In this document: piece by piece, positions 1-11,820 of the stretch | How positions within the stretch are numbered: position 1 is the stretch's first letter | How the letters are laid out: each line of letters opens with the position of its first letter | Assembly: GCF_003751845.1 (NCBI RefSeq) | Contig: NZ_RJKQ01000002.1 | Coordinates: 62,001-126,000 of the forward strand | Direction of reading: 5' to 3' | Source of the DNA: Enterobacter sp. BIGb0383 | GTDB lineage: Bacteria > Pseudomonadota > Gammaproteobacteria > Enterobacterales > Enterobacteriaceae | DNA: 64,000 nucleotides | The notes under the pieces: model-generated | The model's database searches: none | Seen by the model: the letters and a program-made list of their open reading frames with translations, nothing else | What the model was told of the DNA's origin: nothing | Made by a program: the position numbers and the translations under genes

Positions 1-979
1 CGTCGCCAACGTTAACAACTTTGGACGGGTGGATGTTTTTGTTGGTCCAGTCCATTTCGGAAACGTGCACCAGGCCTTCAACGCCTTCTTCGATTTCAAC
101 GAAGCAGCCGTAGTCGGTCAGGTTGGTCACGCGGCCAGTCAGGCGGGTGCCTTCCGGGTAACGCTTAGCGATAGCAACCCACGGATCCTCGCCCAGCTGT
201 TTCAGGCCCAGGGATACACGGGTACGCTCGCGGTCGAACTTCAGCACTTTAACAGTGATTTCGTCGCCCACGTTCACGATTTCGCTCGGATGCTTAACGC
301 GTTTCCAGGCCATGTCAGTGATGTGCAGCAGGCCGTCAACGCCGCCCAGATCAACGAATGCACCGTAGTCAGTGAGGTTCTTAACGATACCTTTAACTTC
401 CATGCCTTCCTGCAGGTTTTCCAGCAGCTGATCGCGTTCTGCGCTGTTTTCGGATTCGATAACGGCACGACGGGAAACAACAACGTTGTTACGCTTCTGG
501 TCCAGCTTGATGACTTTGAATTCAAGCTCTTTGCCTTCCAGGTGCAGCGTGTCGCGAACCGGACGAACGTCTACCAGGGAACCCGGCAGGAACGCGCGAA
601 TACCGTTCAGCTCAACAGTGAAGCCACCTTTAACTTTGCCGTTGATAACACCGACGACAGTTTCAGCTTCTTCGTAAGCTTTTTCCAGCGTGATCCAAGC
701 TTCATGACGTTTAGCTTTTTCACGGGACAGCAGGGTTTCACCGAAGCCGTCTTCTACTGCATCGAGAGCAACGTCAACTTCGTCACCAACCTGGATTTCC
801 AGTTCGCCCTGGGCGTTTTTGAACTGCTCAGCCGGAATGGCGGACTCAGATTTCAGACCGGCGTCAACCAGTACGATATCTTTGTCGATAGCAACAACAA
901 CACCACGAACGATGGAACCCGGACGGGTTTCGATGGTTTTTAAGGATTCTTCAAATAGTTGAGCAAAAGATTCAGTCAT
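1..979 (-). CDS. rpsA: 30S ribosomal protein S1, N-terminal part (cut by window edge)
   Basis: Ribosomal protein S1 binds mRNA on the small subunit and helps start translation of messages with weak or structured leaders. The gene starts at ATG 977-979 ([14 protein letters not shown]) and runs off the left edge with no stop, leaving about 326 of the family's usual 557 codons. That covers the two N-terminal S1 repeats that dock on the ribosome and the first RNA-binding repeats. The reading frame is open throughout and matches E. coli S1 almost residue for residue. It lies 107 bp downstream of cmk on the same strand, the conserved enterobacterial order. In E. coli S1 represses its own translation through the leader; that leader would lie within 980-1086, but I did not resolve its hairpins. 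A 304-codon frame on the opposite strand (29-943) is a shadow of this gene. Confidence 0.98.
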   Translation of the reverse strand, partial: MTESFAQLFEESLKTIETRPGSIVRGVVVAIDKDIVLVDAGLKSESAIPAEQFKNAQGELEIQVGDEVDVALDAVEDGFGETLLSREKAKRHEAWITLEKAYEEAETVVGVINGKVKGGFTVELNGIRAFLPGSLVDVRPVRDTLHLEGKELEFKVIKLDQKRNNVVVSRRAVIESENSAERDQLLENLQEGMEVKGIVKNLTDYGAFVDLGGVDGLLHITDMAWKRVKHPSEIVNVGDEITVKVLKFDRERTRVSLGLKQLGEDPWVAIAKRYPEGTRLTGRVTNLTDYGCFVEIEEGVEGLVHVSEMDWTNKNIHPSKVVNVGD

Positions 980-1086
980 GTTTAATCTTCAGGTTTCATA
1001 TTTAACGTCCACCTGGCTCCATGCCGGATGGGGTTGTTTCACATACCGCTGACAATCCTTTGCAGCGGGGTACTGCATTCTGTCGC

Positions 1087-1773
1087 TTATTCAGCGAGTG
1101 CCAATTTTTGGCGCGCATAGTATAGCGCTTTTTCAATCACTTGCTCAATGCTTAAGCGGGTTGAATCCAGCACTAAAGCATCAGCTGCGGGCACCAGTGG
1201 CGCCACGGGCCGATTACGGTCGCGATCGTCGCGTTCCTTTATTTCGGCCAAAAGGCGTTCAAAGTTAACACTAAAGCCCTTCTCCTGCAACTGCAGCATG
1301 CGACGCTGCGCACGTTCTTCCGGTGAGGCATCAAGGAAAATTTTAACCGGCGCGTCGGGGAACACCACGGTACCCATATCGCGGCCGTCGGCGATCAGGC
1401 CCGGCGCTTCACGGAAAGCGCGCTGACGGCGCAGCAGGGCTTCACGTACGCGGGGGAATGCCGCCACCTGCGAAGCGGCATTCGCCACTTCCTGGGTGCG
1501 GATCTCACCGCTGACATCTTCACCTTCGAGGATCACTTCCAGCCTGCCGTCCGTCGAGACAAAGCGTACGTCCAGATGTACCGCCAGCGGCACCAGGATC
1601 TCTTCCGACGTGACGTCCACATGGTGGTGCAGCGCGGCAAGCGCAAGCACGCGATAGATCGCACCCGAGTCCAGCAGATGCCACTGCAATGCTTCCGCCA
1701 TCGCCTTGCACAGAGTGCCTTTACCAGCACCGCTTGGCCCATCAATGGTGATTACCGGGGCTATTGCCGCCAT
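1087..1773 (-). CDS. cmk: Cytidylate kinase
   Basis: Cytoplasmic (d)CMP kinase: transfers phosphate from ATP to CMP or dCMP, recycling pyrimidine nucleotides from RNA turnover and lipid synthesis. The P-loop GPSGAGKG is at residues 12-19 and the [12 protein letters not shown] segment follows near residue 127. The start is placed at ATG 1771-1773 ([12 protein letters not shown]), giving 228 residues against 227 in E. coli. A longer frame begins five codons earlier at 1788, but those codons contain the AAGGAG ribosome-binding site of the inner ATG. It precedes rpsA on the same strand, as in other enterobacteria, and the two may be partly co-transcribed. Nothing unusual is seen. Confidence 0.97.
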   Translation of the reverse strand: MAAIAPVITIDGPSGAGKGTLCKAMAEALQWHLLDSGAIYRVLALAALHHHVDVTSEEILVPLAVHLDVRFVSTDGRLEVILEGEDVSGEIRTQEVANAASQVAAFPRVREALLRRQRAFREAPGLIADGRDMGTVVFPDAPVKIFLDASPEERAQRRMLQLQEKGFSVNFERLLAEIKERDDRDRNRPVAPLVPAADALVLDSTRLSIEQVIEKALYYARQKLALAE

Positions 1774-1903
1774 CTTATTCTCCTTCAAGCAAGGCAGGTT
1801 ACGTAAACGCCGCGCATTATACGCGTCAATGCGTCTGACCGTTAATATTGCTTGCGAATAACGCCGTTATTGCAGCTGAGTGTAGAAGAATTACGCGGGA
1901 AGG

Positions 1904-1925
1904 CGGGCTGATTTACATCAGCCCG
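1904..1925 (-). terminator. Hairpin downstream of ycaL
   Basis: Inverted repeat with arms CGGGCTGAT / ATCAGCCCG and a 4-base loop, just after the ycaL stop. There is no clear U-tract on the ycaL side, so this may be a weak or Rho-assisted terminator. Confidence 0.4.
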
Positions 1926-1939
1926 TTAAGCAAGGAAGA

Positions 1940-2707
1940 TTATTTCTTATCGCTGGCAATACGATCGCGGATGTGCTGAGCACGCTCTGCTGACGGCGGA
2001 TGCGAGTCAAACATTGAAGACTCAGAGCCGGCATCCAGTTTGGCCAGCTTCTCGAAGCTGGTCACCAGGCCTTTGGTGCTGATTTTACGTTTTTTCAGCA
2101 GGTCATAGGAGAAATCATCCGCATCGGACTCCTGGCTACGGGAGAAGGCTGAGTTGATCATCCCCTCTGCCAGGTCGCCCAGCTGGGAATCAGAGAGCTG
2201 AGCACCAACCGCGCTGCTTGCGGAAATGGCGTCGCGTGCGGCCAGCGTCGCATAAGCCGTCTGCATCGCTTTGCGGGTATGACCCAGCGCAACGTGGCCC
2301 ATTTCATGGCCGAGAACCGCTTCGACTTCGTTGTCGGTCATCATATCCATCAGGCCGCTGTAAACGCGGATGCAGCCGTTAGCCATCGCCCAGGCGTTAA
2401 CGTCTTTTGTCTGATAGACCTTGTAGTTAACCGGCGTGCCGTCGATGGAGCTTCCCAGCGCGCTGGAGATTTTGGCCAGACGTTTTGCGTAGGTGCTGGA
2501 GGCCGGTGCGATGGTGTTTTGCTTATCCATCTCAACGCAGGCGTCGTCAGACAGCGCTTTCACATCAGCATCGCTCAGCGTCGCCGCTTTGTAGGCAGAC
2601 ATCCCCGATTTTGCCAGTGCGTCCGGGCTAATACCGCCCATATTTTTACAGCCAGAGACCAAAGTTGCCGCCACCAGGCAGGCTAAAAGCATTTTTTTAT
2701 TTTTCAT
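1940..2707 (-). CDS. ycaL: M48-family metallopeptidase lipoprotein YcaL
   Basis: Zinc metallopeptidase anchored to the envelope as a lipoprotein. The signal peptide ends in the lipobox LVSGC with the lipidated cysteine at residue 20. The zinc motif HEMGH is at 134-138, and an ESDADDF segment downstream supplies the third ligand region typical of M48 enzymes (compare BepA and LoiP). E. coli YcaL is reported to degrade misassembled LptD in outer-membrane quality control; the same role here is inferred. The start is ATG 2705-2707, giving 255 residues. The frame also opens with a TTG one codon earlier, which is less likely. It sits between aroA and cmk on the same strand with hairpins on both sides, so it is probably its own transcription unit. 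Confidence 0.93.
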   Translation of the reverse strand: MKNKKMLLACLVAATLVSGCKNMGGISPDALAKSGMSAYKAATLSDADVKALSDDACVEMDKQNTIAPASSTYAKRLAKISSALGSSIDGTPVNYKVYQTKDVNAWAMANGCIRVYSGLMDMMTDNEVEAVLGHEMGHVALGHTRKAMQTAYATLAARDAISASSAVGAQLSDSQLGDLAEGMINSAFSRSQESDADDFSYDLLKKRKISTKGLVTSFEKLAKLDAGSESSMFDSHPPSAERAQHIRDRIASDKK

Positions 2708-2804
2708 CAATCATCCATGTGTTAATCAGTTGAATAGTCGGGACAATCCCGCACTAAGCGTAACACTATCAGACGATGAATAAGTCACCAAACAATGACA
2801 GGTG

Positions 2805-2838
2805 CGCCCCGCGCCATAATGTGATACGGCGCGGGGCG
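2805..2838 (-). terminator. GC-rich hairpin after aroA
   Basis: Perfect 11-bp arms CGCCCCGCGCC / GGCGCGGGGCG around a 12-base loop, beginning 5 bp after the aroA stop. The stem is strong but has no U-run on the minus strand. It probably ends or stabilises the serC-aroA transcript. Confidence 0.55.
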
Positions 2839-2843
2839 AACGA

Positions 2844-4127
2844 TCAGGCAGGCTGGCTAATACGCGCCAGCTGTTCGAAATAATCGGGGAAAGTTTTGGC
2901 GGTGCATTTCGGGTCAAGGATAGTGACCGGCGTATCCGACAGCGCCACCAGCGAGAAACACATCGCCATACGGTGATCGTTGTACGTCCCGATTTCAGCA
3001 AACTGCAGTGCAGCAGGCGGCGTGATGCGAATAAAATCTTCGCCCTCTTCCACGGTGGCACCGACTTTACGCAGCTCGGTCGCCATTGCGAACAGACGAT
3101 CGGTCTCTTTAACGCGCCAGTTGTAAATATTGCGCAGCGTAGTGGTCCCTTTGGCAAACAGCGCCGCGGTGGCGATGGTCATCGCTGCATCGGGGATATG
3201 GTTCATATCCATATCGATGGCGTTTAGCTCACCACGGGTACAGGCGATATAGTCGTCACCCCAGACCACCGTCGCACCCATTTTTTCCAGCACGTCAGCA
3301 AAGCGAATATCGCCCTGCACGCTGTTGCGACCGATACCGGTCACCTTCACGGTGCCGCCTTTGATCGCCCCGGCCGCGAGGAAATAGGAGGCAGACGACG
3401 CATCGCCTTCCACCAGATACTCGCCCGGCGACTGATACTGCTGGCCGCCACGTACCACGAAGCGCTGGTACTGCTGATTTTCAACCTCAACGCCAAAGGT
3501 TTTCATCAGATGCAGCGTGATGTCGATATAGGGCTTAGAGACCAGATCGCCTTTAATGGTAATGACCGTGTCCTGCGGCGCAACGGGGGCGGTCATCAGC
3601 AGCGCGGTTAAGAACTGGCTGGAGACGCTGCCGTCAACGCTCACGTCGCCGCCGGTGAAACCACCGCACAGGCGCAGAGGAGGATAGTTTTCCTGCTCCA
3701 GATACTCAATCTTTGCCCCACCCTGACGCAGTGCATCCACCAGATGCCCAATCGGACGCTCTTTCATTCGCGGCTCCCCGGTCAGGACCAGATCGCCCGC
3801 ACCTAAGCACAGCGCCGCCGCCAGCGGGCGCATCGCCGTACCGGCGTTACCGAGGAACAGTTCCAGTTTCTCGCTGGACTGCAGCGGGCCGCCGACGCCG
3901 GTCACTTCGCAGCGGGTGCGATCGGCAGACAGGGTGTAGTGCACGCCTAACGCGCTAAGCGCATTGAGCATATGGCGCACGTCGTCGCTGTCCAGCAGGT
4001 TGGTCAGGACGGTGGTGCCACGGGCAAATGCGGCAAGCAGCAGGGCACGGTTTGAGACACTCTTTGAGCCTGGCAGATTGATGGTGCCATCTACCCGTGC
4101 GATGGGTTGTAACGTCAGGGATTCCAT
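2844..4127 (-). CDS. aroA: 3-phosphoshikimate 1-carboxyvinyltransferase (EPSP synthase)
   Basis: Sixth step of the shikimate pathway: joins phosphoenolpyruvate to shikimate 3-phosphate to make EPSP for aromatic amino acids, folates, quinones and enterobactin. The protein has 427 residues, the same as E. coli. The glyphosate/PEP-site sequence [13 protein letters not shown] lies near residues 90-102, and [14 protein letters not shown] near 118-131 is the second hallmark. [18 protein letters not shown] and YNDHRMAM mark the C-terminal domain. It is a class I (glyphosate-sensitive type) enzyme by these motifs. It lies 73 bp downstream of serC on the same strand, with a hairpin between them, reproducing the serC-aroA operon. 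SerC feeds both serine and pyridoxine synthesis, and all three routes meet in enterobactin synthesis. Confidence 0.98.
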   Translation of the reverse strand: MESLTLQPIARVDGTINLPGSKSVSNRALLLAAFARGTTVLTNLLDSDDVRHMLNALSALGVHYTLSADRTRCEVTGVGGPLQSSEKLELFLGNAGTAMRPLAAALCLGAGDLVLTGEPRMKERPIGHLVDALRQGGAKIEYLEQENYPPLRLCGGFTGGDVSVDGSVSSQFLTALLMTAPVAPQDTVITIKGDLVSKPYIDITLHLMKTFGVEVENQQYQRFVVRGGQQYQSPGEYLVEGDASSASYFLAAGAIKGGTVKVTGIGRNSVQGDIRFADVLEKMGATVVWGDDYIACTRGELNAIDMDMNHIPDAAMTIATAALFAKGTTTLRNIYNWRVKETDRLFAMATELRKVGATVEEGEDFIRITPPAALQFAEIGTYNDHRMAMCFSLVALSDTPVTILDPKCTAKTFPDYFEQLARISQPA

Positions 4128-4157
4128 GAAACTTCACTCTCTACAAACAGAATAAAA

Positions 4158-4180
4158 CCCCCGGCGTCCAGCGGCGGGGG
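4158..4180 (-). terminator. Intercistronic terminator/attenuator between serC and aroA
   Basis: On the minus strand a CCCCCG...CGGGGG stem is followed at once by TTTTATT, the form of an intrinsic terminator. It lies between serC and aroA, so it would lower aroA transcription relative to serC. A similar partial terminator is known in this operon in E. coli. Confidence 0.7.
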
Positions 4181-4200
4181 TACAGTAAAAAACAGCGGGT

Positions 4201-5289
4201 TTAACCGTGGCGGCGTTCGAAGTCGACCATAAAGTCGGTCAGCGCCTGTACGCCCGCCAGCGGCATCGCGTTATAGATGGAGGCGCGCATCCCGCCGACC
4301 ACACGGTGGCCTTTCAGGGCGTGCAGACCGGCGGCGAAAGACTCCTCAAGGAAGACTTTGTCCAGCGCGCTGTCCGCCAGCTGGAACGGCACGTTCATAC
4401 GGGAACGGTTGGCCTTCGCCACGTCGTTACGATAGAAATCGCTGCGATCGATAACGCCGTACAGCAGGTCGGCTTTCTGCTGGTTGATGCGATCCATAAC
4501 GGCAACGCCACCCTGTGCTTTCAGCCATTTAAAGACCAGGCCAGAGAGATACCAGGCAAAGGTCGGCGGCGTGTTAAACATCGAGTCGTTATCGTTGAGC
4601 ACGCTATAGTCGAGGATCGACGGACAGGACGGGTGTGCTTTACCTAACAGGTCTTCGCGCACGATCACCAGGGTCAGACCTGCCGGGCCGATATTTTTCT
4701 GCGCACCGGCGTAAATCACACCGAAGCGGCTCACGTCGAGAGGGCTGGATAAAATCGTCGAGGAGAAGTCAGCGGTGACGATGACGTCGTCACCGAAGTC
4801 CGGCGTTTCGTCGATAGCAATACCGTCGATGGTTTCGTTCGGACAGTAGTGCAGATAAGCGGCGTTATCGCTCAGCTGCCAGTCGCGCATCGGTTTTACC
4901 GCACGCAGGCCGTCAACAGTCGTTTTCGCGTCAATCACGTTCGGTGCGCAGTATTTTTTCGCTTCTTTTACCGCGCTGGCCGCCCAGTAGCCCGCATCGA
5001 CATAATCCGCGGCGGTTTTGTCACCCAGCAGATTCAGCGGTACGCCGGCAAACTGGCCGCGACCGCCGCCGTGACAGAACAGAACCTTATAGTTAGAGGG
5101 GATGTTCAGCAGTTCACGGAAGTCAGCCTCAGCCTCTTCCGCCACCTGGATAAACTCTTTGCCACGGTGGCTAATTTCCATTACCGATGTGCCAAGACCT
5201 TGCCAGTCACAGAGTTCCTGCTGCGCCTGTTTAAGCACATCCGCCGGTAATACTGCCGGGCCAGAACTAAAATTAAAGACCTGAGTCAT
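4201..5289 (-). CDS. serC: Phosphoserine/phosphohydroxythreonine aminotransferase
   Basis: PLP-dependent class V aminotransferase. It makes 3-phosphoserine from 3-phosphohydroxypyruvate (serine synthesis) and 4-phosphohydroxythreonine (pyridoxal 5'-phosphate synthesis). It has 362 residues, the family length. The PLP lysine is K198 in [12 protein letters not shown], and the phosphate-binding loop [10 protein letters not shown] is near 71-80. The start is ATG 5287-5289 with a GGGGA Shine-Dalgarno sequence. It is the first gene of the serC-aroA unit. The 163 bp upstream (to ycaP) should carry its promoter; in E. coli this promoter responds to Lrp and CRP. No departure from the family is visible. 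Confidence 0.98.
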   Translation of the reverse strand: MTQVFNFSSGPAVLPADVLKQAQQELCDWQGLGTSVMEISHRGKEFIQVAEEAEADFRELLNIPSNYKVLFCHGGGRGQFAGVPLNLLGDKTAADYVDAGYWAASAVKEAKKYCAPNVIDAKTTVDGLRAVKPMRDWQLSDNAAYLHYCPNETIDGIAIDETPDFGDDVIVTADFSSTILSSPLDVSRFGVIYAGAQKNIGPAGLTLVIVREDLLGKAHPSCPSILDYSVLNDNDSMFNTPPTFAWYLSGLVFKWLKAQGGVAVMDRINQQKADLLYGVIDRSDFYRNDVAKANRSRMNVPFQLADSALDKVFLEESFAAGLHALKGHRVVGGMRASIYNAMPLAGVQALTDFMVDFERRHG

Positions 5290-5452
5290 TTCCCCTCACC
5301 ACGCTAAAAGCAAATAAGTTATTCCTGTGACCATCGGTTTTATCATTCAGCGCCACGCGCCGCAACGGGTAATAGATGCCGGAGGTAAGTTGTGCGCGCA
5401 ATCACATAGCAGAATGTTTTGTCCGGCGAGAACAGACCCGATAAAAACCCTG

Positions 5453-6145
5453 TTATGTGACGCGAATCGCCCGGCTGGCCTTCGACCATTCTGGATTTGC
5501 ACAGCGCGGACATAATTGATGCTCACCGGCCTGCATACTGAGAATATGGCTACAGCGCACGCAGGCATACTCACCCGCTTCGGGCACGGTGGTAAAGCGG
5601 GGGTAGCACTCGCCGGGAAGAATACAAAGACCCGATTTCACCTCTTCATCGGGATAGAAGTAAACGCTGATCTGGCCGTTGGTTTCCATAATCGACAGCC
5701 GGACCTGCCCCAGTTGCTCAACGCCGCTCAGGCGCAGCTCCATAAAGAATTCAAACTCGGTGAGGCTCGCCTCGCGCATTTTGTTCCACGCCAGCTCGCC
5801 CTGATTGACGATGACCACCGGCTTGCCTTCAAGCAGGTCCTCCAGCTTTTCGCTGTGGGACATCAGCCACATGATCAGTCGATACAGCGCGGCCAGAGTG
5901 ATAAACACCACCAGCACCGGCAGCATGGGCACATCGTCATAAAAGGCCACGTCCCCGGCGGCCGATCCGAGCGTCAGGATTATCAGCACCTCGAACAGCG
6001 ACATCTGCCGCACGCCGCGTCGACCGGTAATTTTGAGAAAAAGAAAGACTAAAACAAAGGTGTAAAAACTGCGTAATGCGACTTCCCCCAAAAACTCCAG
6101 CGGGACCTTGTCCAGGGCCATGCGATGCAGATCAAAGGCTTTCAT
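5453..6145 (-). CDS. ycaP: DUF421/YetF-family membrane protein YcaP
   Basis: Inner-membrane protein of unknown function, 230 residues, the same length as E. coli YcaP. Three hydrophobic segments occupy roughly residues 20-40, 48-65 and 70-95. A cytoplasmic DUF421 domain follows (EGKPVVIVNQGEL, near 105-117). The C-terminus ends in a zinc-ribbon-like pair, CVRC near 195 and CPRC near 213, a feature of the YcaP subgroup. It is divergent from ycaO with 137 bp between the starts. The function is not established; YetF relatives in Bacillus have been studied as spore and membrane proteins, which does not predict a role here. Confidence 0.92.
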   Translation of the reverse strand: MKAFDLHRMALDKVPLEFLGEVALRSFYTFVLVFLFLKITGRRGVRQMSLFEVLIILTLGSAAGDVAFYDDVPMLPVLVVFITLAALYRLIMWLMSHSEKLEDLLEGKPVVIVNQGELAWNKMREASLTEFEFFMELRLSGVEQLGQVRLSIMETNGQISVYFYPDEEVKSGLCILPGECYPRFTTVPEAGEYACVRCSHILSMQAGEHQLCPRCANPEWSKASRAIRVT

Positions 6146-6282
6146 TTTTCATACCTTAGCGGTCACTTTCCTCCCCTAAGCATAGCCAGCGGTTTTATTT
6201 TCGTCGGGCCGGGCAGGAAGATAGCGTCAGTCACCTAAAACCCGTATCATTGCGCGCTTTCCGTACGATAAAAGTGAACACC

Positions 6283-8043
6283 ATGACGCAAACATTTATT
6301 CCCGGCAAAGATGCCGCACTGGAAGACTCCATCGCCCGCTTCCAGCAGAAACTGACCGACCTCGGTTTCAACATCGAAGAGGCCTCCTGGCTGAATCCGG
6401 TGCCTAACGTCTGGTCCGTACACATCCGCGATAAAGAGTGCGCCCTGTGCTTTACCAACGGTAAAGGCGCCACCAAAAAAGCCGCGCTGGCCTCGGCGCT
6501 GGGTGAATATTTCGAACGTCTGTCCACTAACTATTTCTTCGCTGACTTCTGGCTGGGCGACACCATCGCTAACGGCCCGTTCGTTCACTACCCGAACGAG
6601 AAGTGGTTCCCGCTGACCGAAGATGATGACGTGCCGGAAGGCCTTCTCGACGCGCGTCTGCGCGCTTTCTACGATCCGGATGATGCCCTGACCGCCGGTA
6701 TGCTGGTCGATCTGCAGTCCGGTAACGACGCGCGCGGGATCTGCGCCCTGCCGTTTACCCGCCAGTCCGATGAGCAGACCGTCTATATTCCGATGAATAT
6801 CGTCGGCAACCTGTACGTCTCTAACGGTATGTCCGCCGGTAATACCCGCAACGAAGCCCGCGTGCAGGGTCTGTCTGAAGTCTTTGAACGTCACATTAAA
6901 AACCGCATCATCGCCGAAAGCATCAGCCTGCCGGAAATCCCGGCTGACGTGCTGGCCCGCTATCCGGGCGTGGTGGCTTCGATTGAGAAGCTGGAAGCAG
7001 AAGGTTTCCCGATCTTTGCCTACGACGGCTCCCTGGGCGGCAAGTACCCGGTGATCTGCGTGGTCCTGTTTAACCCGGCCAACGGCACCTGTTTCGCCTC
7101 CTTCGGCGCACACCCGGACTTTGGCGTCGCGCTGGAGCGTACCGTCACCGAACTGCTGCAGGGCCGCGGCCTGAAAGATCTGGACGTGTTCACTCCGCCG
7201 ACCTTCGACGATGAAGAAGTGGCCGAGCACGCAAACCTGGAAACCCACTTTATCGACTCCAGCGGTCTGATCTCCTGGGATACCTTCAAGCAGGACGCAG
7301 ATTATCCGTTCGTGGACTGGAGCTTCTCCGGCACCACCGAAGAAGAGTTCGCCACCCTGATGGCTATCTTCAAAGCGGAAGACCAGGAAGTCTATATCGC
7401 CGACTACGAGCACCTGAGCGTCTACGCCTGCCGTATCATCGTGCCGGGCATGTCCGATATCTATCCAGCGGAAGACCTGTGGCTGGCGAACAACAGCATG
7501 GGCAGCCATCTGCGCGAAACTCTGCTGGCGCTGCCGGGCAGCGAGTGGAATAAAGAGGACTACCTTAACCTTATCACCCAGCTGGATGATGAAGGCCATG
7601 ACGACTTCACCCGCGTCCGTGAACTGCTGGGCATTGCAAGCGGTAAAGATAACGGCTGGTATACCCTGCGTATTGGCGAGCTGAAAGCCATGCTGGCGCT
7701 GGCCGGTGGCGATATGGAACAGGCGCTGATCTGGACCGAGTGGACCATGGAGTTCAACGCGTCAATCTTTACGCCTGAGCGCGCGAACTACTATCGCTGC
7801 CTGCAGACCCTGCTGCTGCTGACCCAGGAGCCAGAACGTGAACCTGCCCAGTACCTGCACGCCTTTGTGCGCATGTACGGTCAGGATGCGGTAGACGCAG
7901 CAAGCGCGGCCATCAGCGGCGAAGAGCCGTTCTACGGTCTGCAGAGCTCCGACAGCGATCTGCACGCCTTCCCGGCGCATCAGTCCCTGCTGAAGGCGTA
8001 CGAAAAGCTGCAGCGTGCGAAAGCCGCCTGGTGGCAGAAATAA
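6283..8043 (+). CDS. ycaO: YcaO-domain ATP-dependent protein
   Basis: Founding type of the YcaO family, which uses ATP to activate amide carbonyls. E. coli YcaO has been linked to beta-methylthiolation of ribosomal protein S12 together with RimO. It has 586 residues from ATG 6283 (MTQTFIPGKDAALEDS). A longer frame starts 11 codons upstream without a better ribosome-binding site. The ATP-site elements EYFERLS (near 80) and EARVQGLSEVFERH (near 200) are present. A C-terminal TPR-like helical region follows after about residue 440. No azoline cluster (precursor peptide, E1-like partner, dehydrogenase) is nearby, so this is the housekeeping member. It ends in a strong terminator before focA. Confidence 0.95.
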   Translation: MTQTFIPGKDAALEDSIARFQQKLTDLGFNIEEASWLNPVPNVWSVHIRDKECALCFTNGKGATKKAALASALGEYFERLSTNYFFADFWLGDTIANGPFVHYPNEKWFPLTEDDDVPEGLLDARLRAFYDPDDALTAGMLVDLQSGNDARGICALPFTRQSDEQTVYIPMNIVGNLYVSNGMSAGNTRNEARVQGLSEVFERHIKNRIIAESISLPEIPADVLARYPGVVASIEKLEAEGFPIFAYDGSLGGKYPVICVVLFNPANGTCFASFGAHPDFGVALERTVTELLQGRGLKDLDVFTPPTFDDEEVAEHANLETHFIDSSGLISWDTFKQDADYPFVDWSFSGTTEEEFATLMAIFKAEDQEVYIADYEHLSVYACRIIVPGMSDIYPAEDLWLANNSMGSHLRETLLALPGSEWNKEDYLNLITQLDDEGHDDFTRVRELLGIASGKDNGWYTLRIGELKAMLALAGGDMEQALIWTEWTMEFNASIFTPERANYYRCLQTLLLLTQEPEREPAQYLHAFVRMYGQDAVDAASAAISGEEPFYGLQSSDSDLHAFPAHQSLLKAYEKLQRAKAAWWQK

Positions 8044-8074
8044 ATTCGGTTCAGGACAATACCTGACTATATTG

Positions 8075-8098
8075 AGGGGCCTTTCGGGGCCCCTTTTC
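8075..8098 (+). terminator. Intrinsic terminator of ycaO
   Basis: Stem AGGGGCC / GGCCCCT with a 6-base loop, followed by TTTTCCTT. It separates ycaO from the anaerobically regulated focA-pflB operon. Confidence 0.85.
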
Positions 8099-8429
8099 CT
8101 TATATTTTTTATGGACTTTGGTGGGGATGTAATTAATACGTTAATTACGAGTAGTCATGTAAGAAATAATTAGCCCAGAATGTTAATTAATATGACATCT
8201 ACCCCTGAATAATTAACGGGTTTCGGTAACGCACAGAGAAATATTTCAACTGATAGTGCAAAGTTTAAAATTTATTTTTATCATATAAAACATAAAGTTA
8301 CACCCAAAACCAGTCAAAACCCTGCGGAATGTGTCCCTATAAGCCAGGTGAGATATGATCTGCATCAAATTCTCTTCTATAATGCTTTGTTAGTATCTCC
8401 TCGCCGACATAAATACAGAGAGAGTTAGT
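8099..8429 (+). promoter_or_regulatory. focA-pflB promoter region with an FNR-type site
   Basis: About 330 bp of AT-rich DNA without a gene upstream of focA. ATGATCTGCATCAA at 8355-8368 matches the FNR consensus TTGAT-N4-ATCAA in 9 of 10 positions. A TAGTAT hexamer at 8391-8396 is centred 32 bp downstream, the spacing expected for an FNR site near -41.5 (class II). A second -10-like TATAAT is at 8378-8383. In E. coli this operon has many promoters controlled by FNR, ArcA and IHF; beyond the FNR box I could not assign the others. Confidence 0.65.
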
Positions 8430-9287
8430 GTGAAAGCTGACAACCCTTTCGATCTACTAGTCCCAGCTGCGATGGCCAAAGTTGCCGAAGAAGCCGGTGT
8501 CTATAAAGCAACAAAACATCCGCTTACCACCTTTTATCTGGCGATAACCGCGGGCGTCTTTATCTCTATCGCATTTGTTTTCTATATCACCTCCACCACC
8601 GGGGCCGGGACGATGCCGTATGGCATGACCAAACTGATTGGTGGGATCTGCTTCTCGTTAGGGCTGATTCTCTGCATCATCTGTGGGGCTGACCTGTTTA
8701 CTTCAACCGTGCTGATCGTTGTCGCCAAAGCGAGCGGTCGCATCAGCTGGATGCAGCTGACGAAGAACTGGTTGAATGTTTACATCGGTAACCTGGTGGG
8801 CGCACTGCTCTTCGTACTGCTTATCTGGCTTGCCGGCCAGTATAGGGTCGCCGACGGAGCCTGGGGCATGAATGTCCTGCAAACCGCCGACCATAAAATG
8901 CACCATACTTTTATCGAAGCCGTCGCGCTCGGTATCCTGGCGAACTTGTTGGTTTGTCTGGCCGTCTGGATGAGTTATTCCGGCCGTAGCCTGATGGACA
9001 AAGCGCTTATTATGGTGTTGCCGGTTGCGATGTTTGTCGCCAGCGGCTTTGAGCACAGCATTGCGAACATGTTTATGATCCCGCTGGGTATCGTAATCCG
9101 CAACTTTGCCACCCCGGAATTCTGGACCGCAGTCGGTTCGTCTCCGGACAATTTCTCTCACCTGACAGTGATGAATTTTATCACCGACAACCTGATTCCG
9201 GTTACCATTGGTAACATCATCGGCGGAGGTTTGTTAGTCGGGTTGACATACTGGGTCATTTACCTGCGTGGCGACGACCATCATTGA
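8430..9287 (+). CDS. focA: Formate channel FocA
   Basis: Pentameric inner-membrane channel of the formate/nitrite transporter family. It exports formate made by PflB and can re-import it when pH falls. It has 285 residues with six transmembrane helices, and ends YLRGDDHH. The start is GTG at 8430 (MKADNPFDLL), as in E. coli, with GAGAGAG upstream as a modest ribosome-binding site. The cytoplasmic N-terminal helix that gates the pore and contacts PflB is conserved. The pore histidine segment is in GFEHSIANMFMIP. It lies 51 bp upstream of pflB in the same operon. In this genome segment the imported formate could feed the hyc formate hydrogenlyase at 60-64 kb. Confidence 0.97.
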   Translation: MKADNPFDLLVPAAMAKVAEEAGVYKATKHPLTTFYLAITAGVFISIAFVFYITSTTGAGTMPYGMTKLIGGICFSLGLILCIICGADLFTSTVLIVVAKASGRISWMQLTKNWLNVYIGNLVGALLFVLLIWLAGQYRVADGAWGMNVLQTADHKMHHTFIEAVALGILANLLVCLAVWMSYSGRSLMDKALIMVLPVAMFVASGFEHSIANMFMIPLGIVIRNFATPEFWTAVGSSPDNFSHLTVMNFITDNLIPVTIGNIIGGGLLVGLTYWVIYLRGDDHH

Positions 9288-9338
9288 TGGCAGTCTCAGG
9301 CAGTAAATAAAAAATCCACTTAAGAAGGTAGGTGTTAC

Positions 9339-11621
<2,283 letters not shown>

Positions 11622-11660
11622 TCGGGTTTGACTGAAATCACGCGGTAAACAGCGTATAAT

Positions 11661-11688
11661 AAAGGCTCCACATCAGTGGGGCCTTTTT
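11661..11688 (+). terminator. Intrinsic terminator of pflB
   Basis: AAAGGCTCCAC / GTGGGGCCTTT stem with a 4-base loop followed by a T-run, about 40 bp after the pflB stop. It limits transcription into pflA, which has its own promoter region. Confidence 0.85.
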
Positions 11689-11820
11689 ACTAACCCCTCT
11701 CCAGTCTGCTTTGTCGGTTATCTATACTATGGATATCTGCCAAAACAGATTTAACACAGCCGGATTGAGCTGTGCATCAATACAGGCCCCGGACGGGCCA
11801 TATCTGGAGAATCCACCGCA

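Noticed and set aside
6247-7599. 450-codon open frame opposite ycaO
   Set aside because: Same cause: the strand opposite a GC-rich conserved gene stays open in one frame.
6283-8043. YcaO as part of a peptide natural-product cluster
   Set aside because: No precursor peptide, E1-like or dehydrogenase gene is near; this is the conserved chromosomal ycaO.
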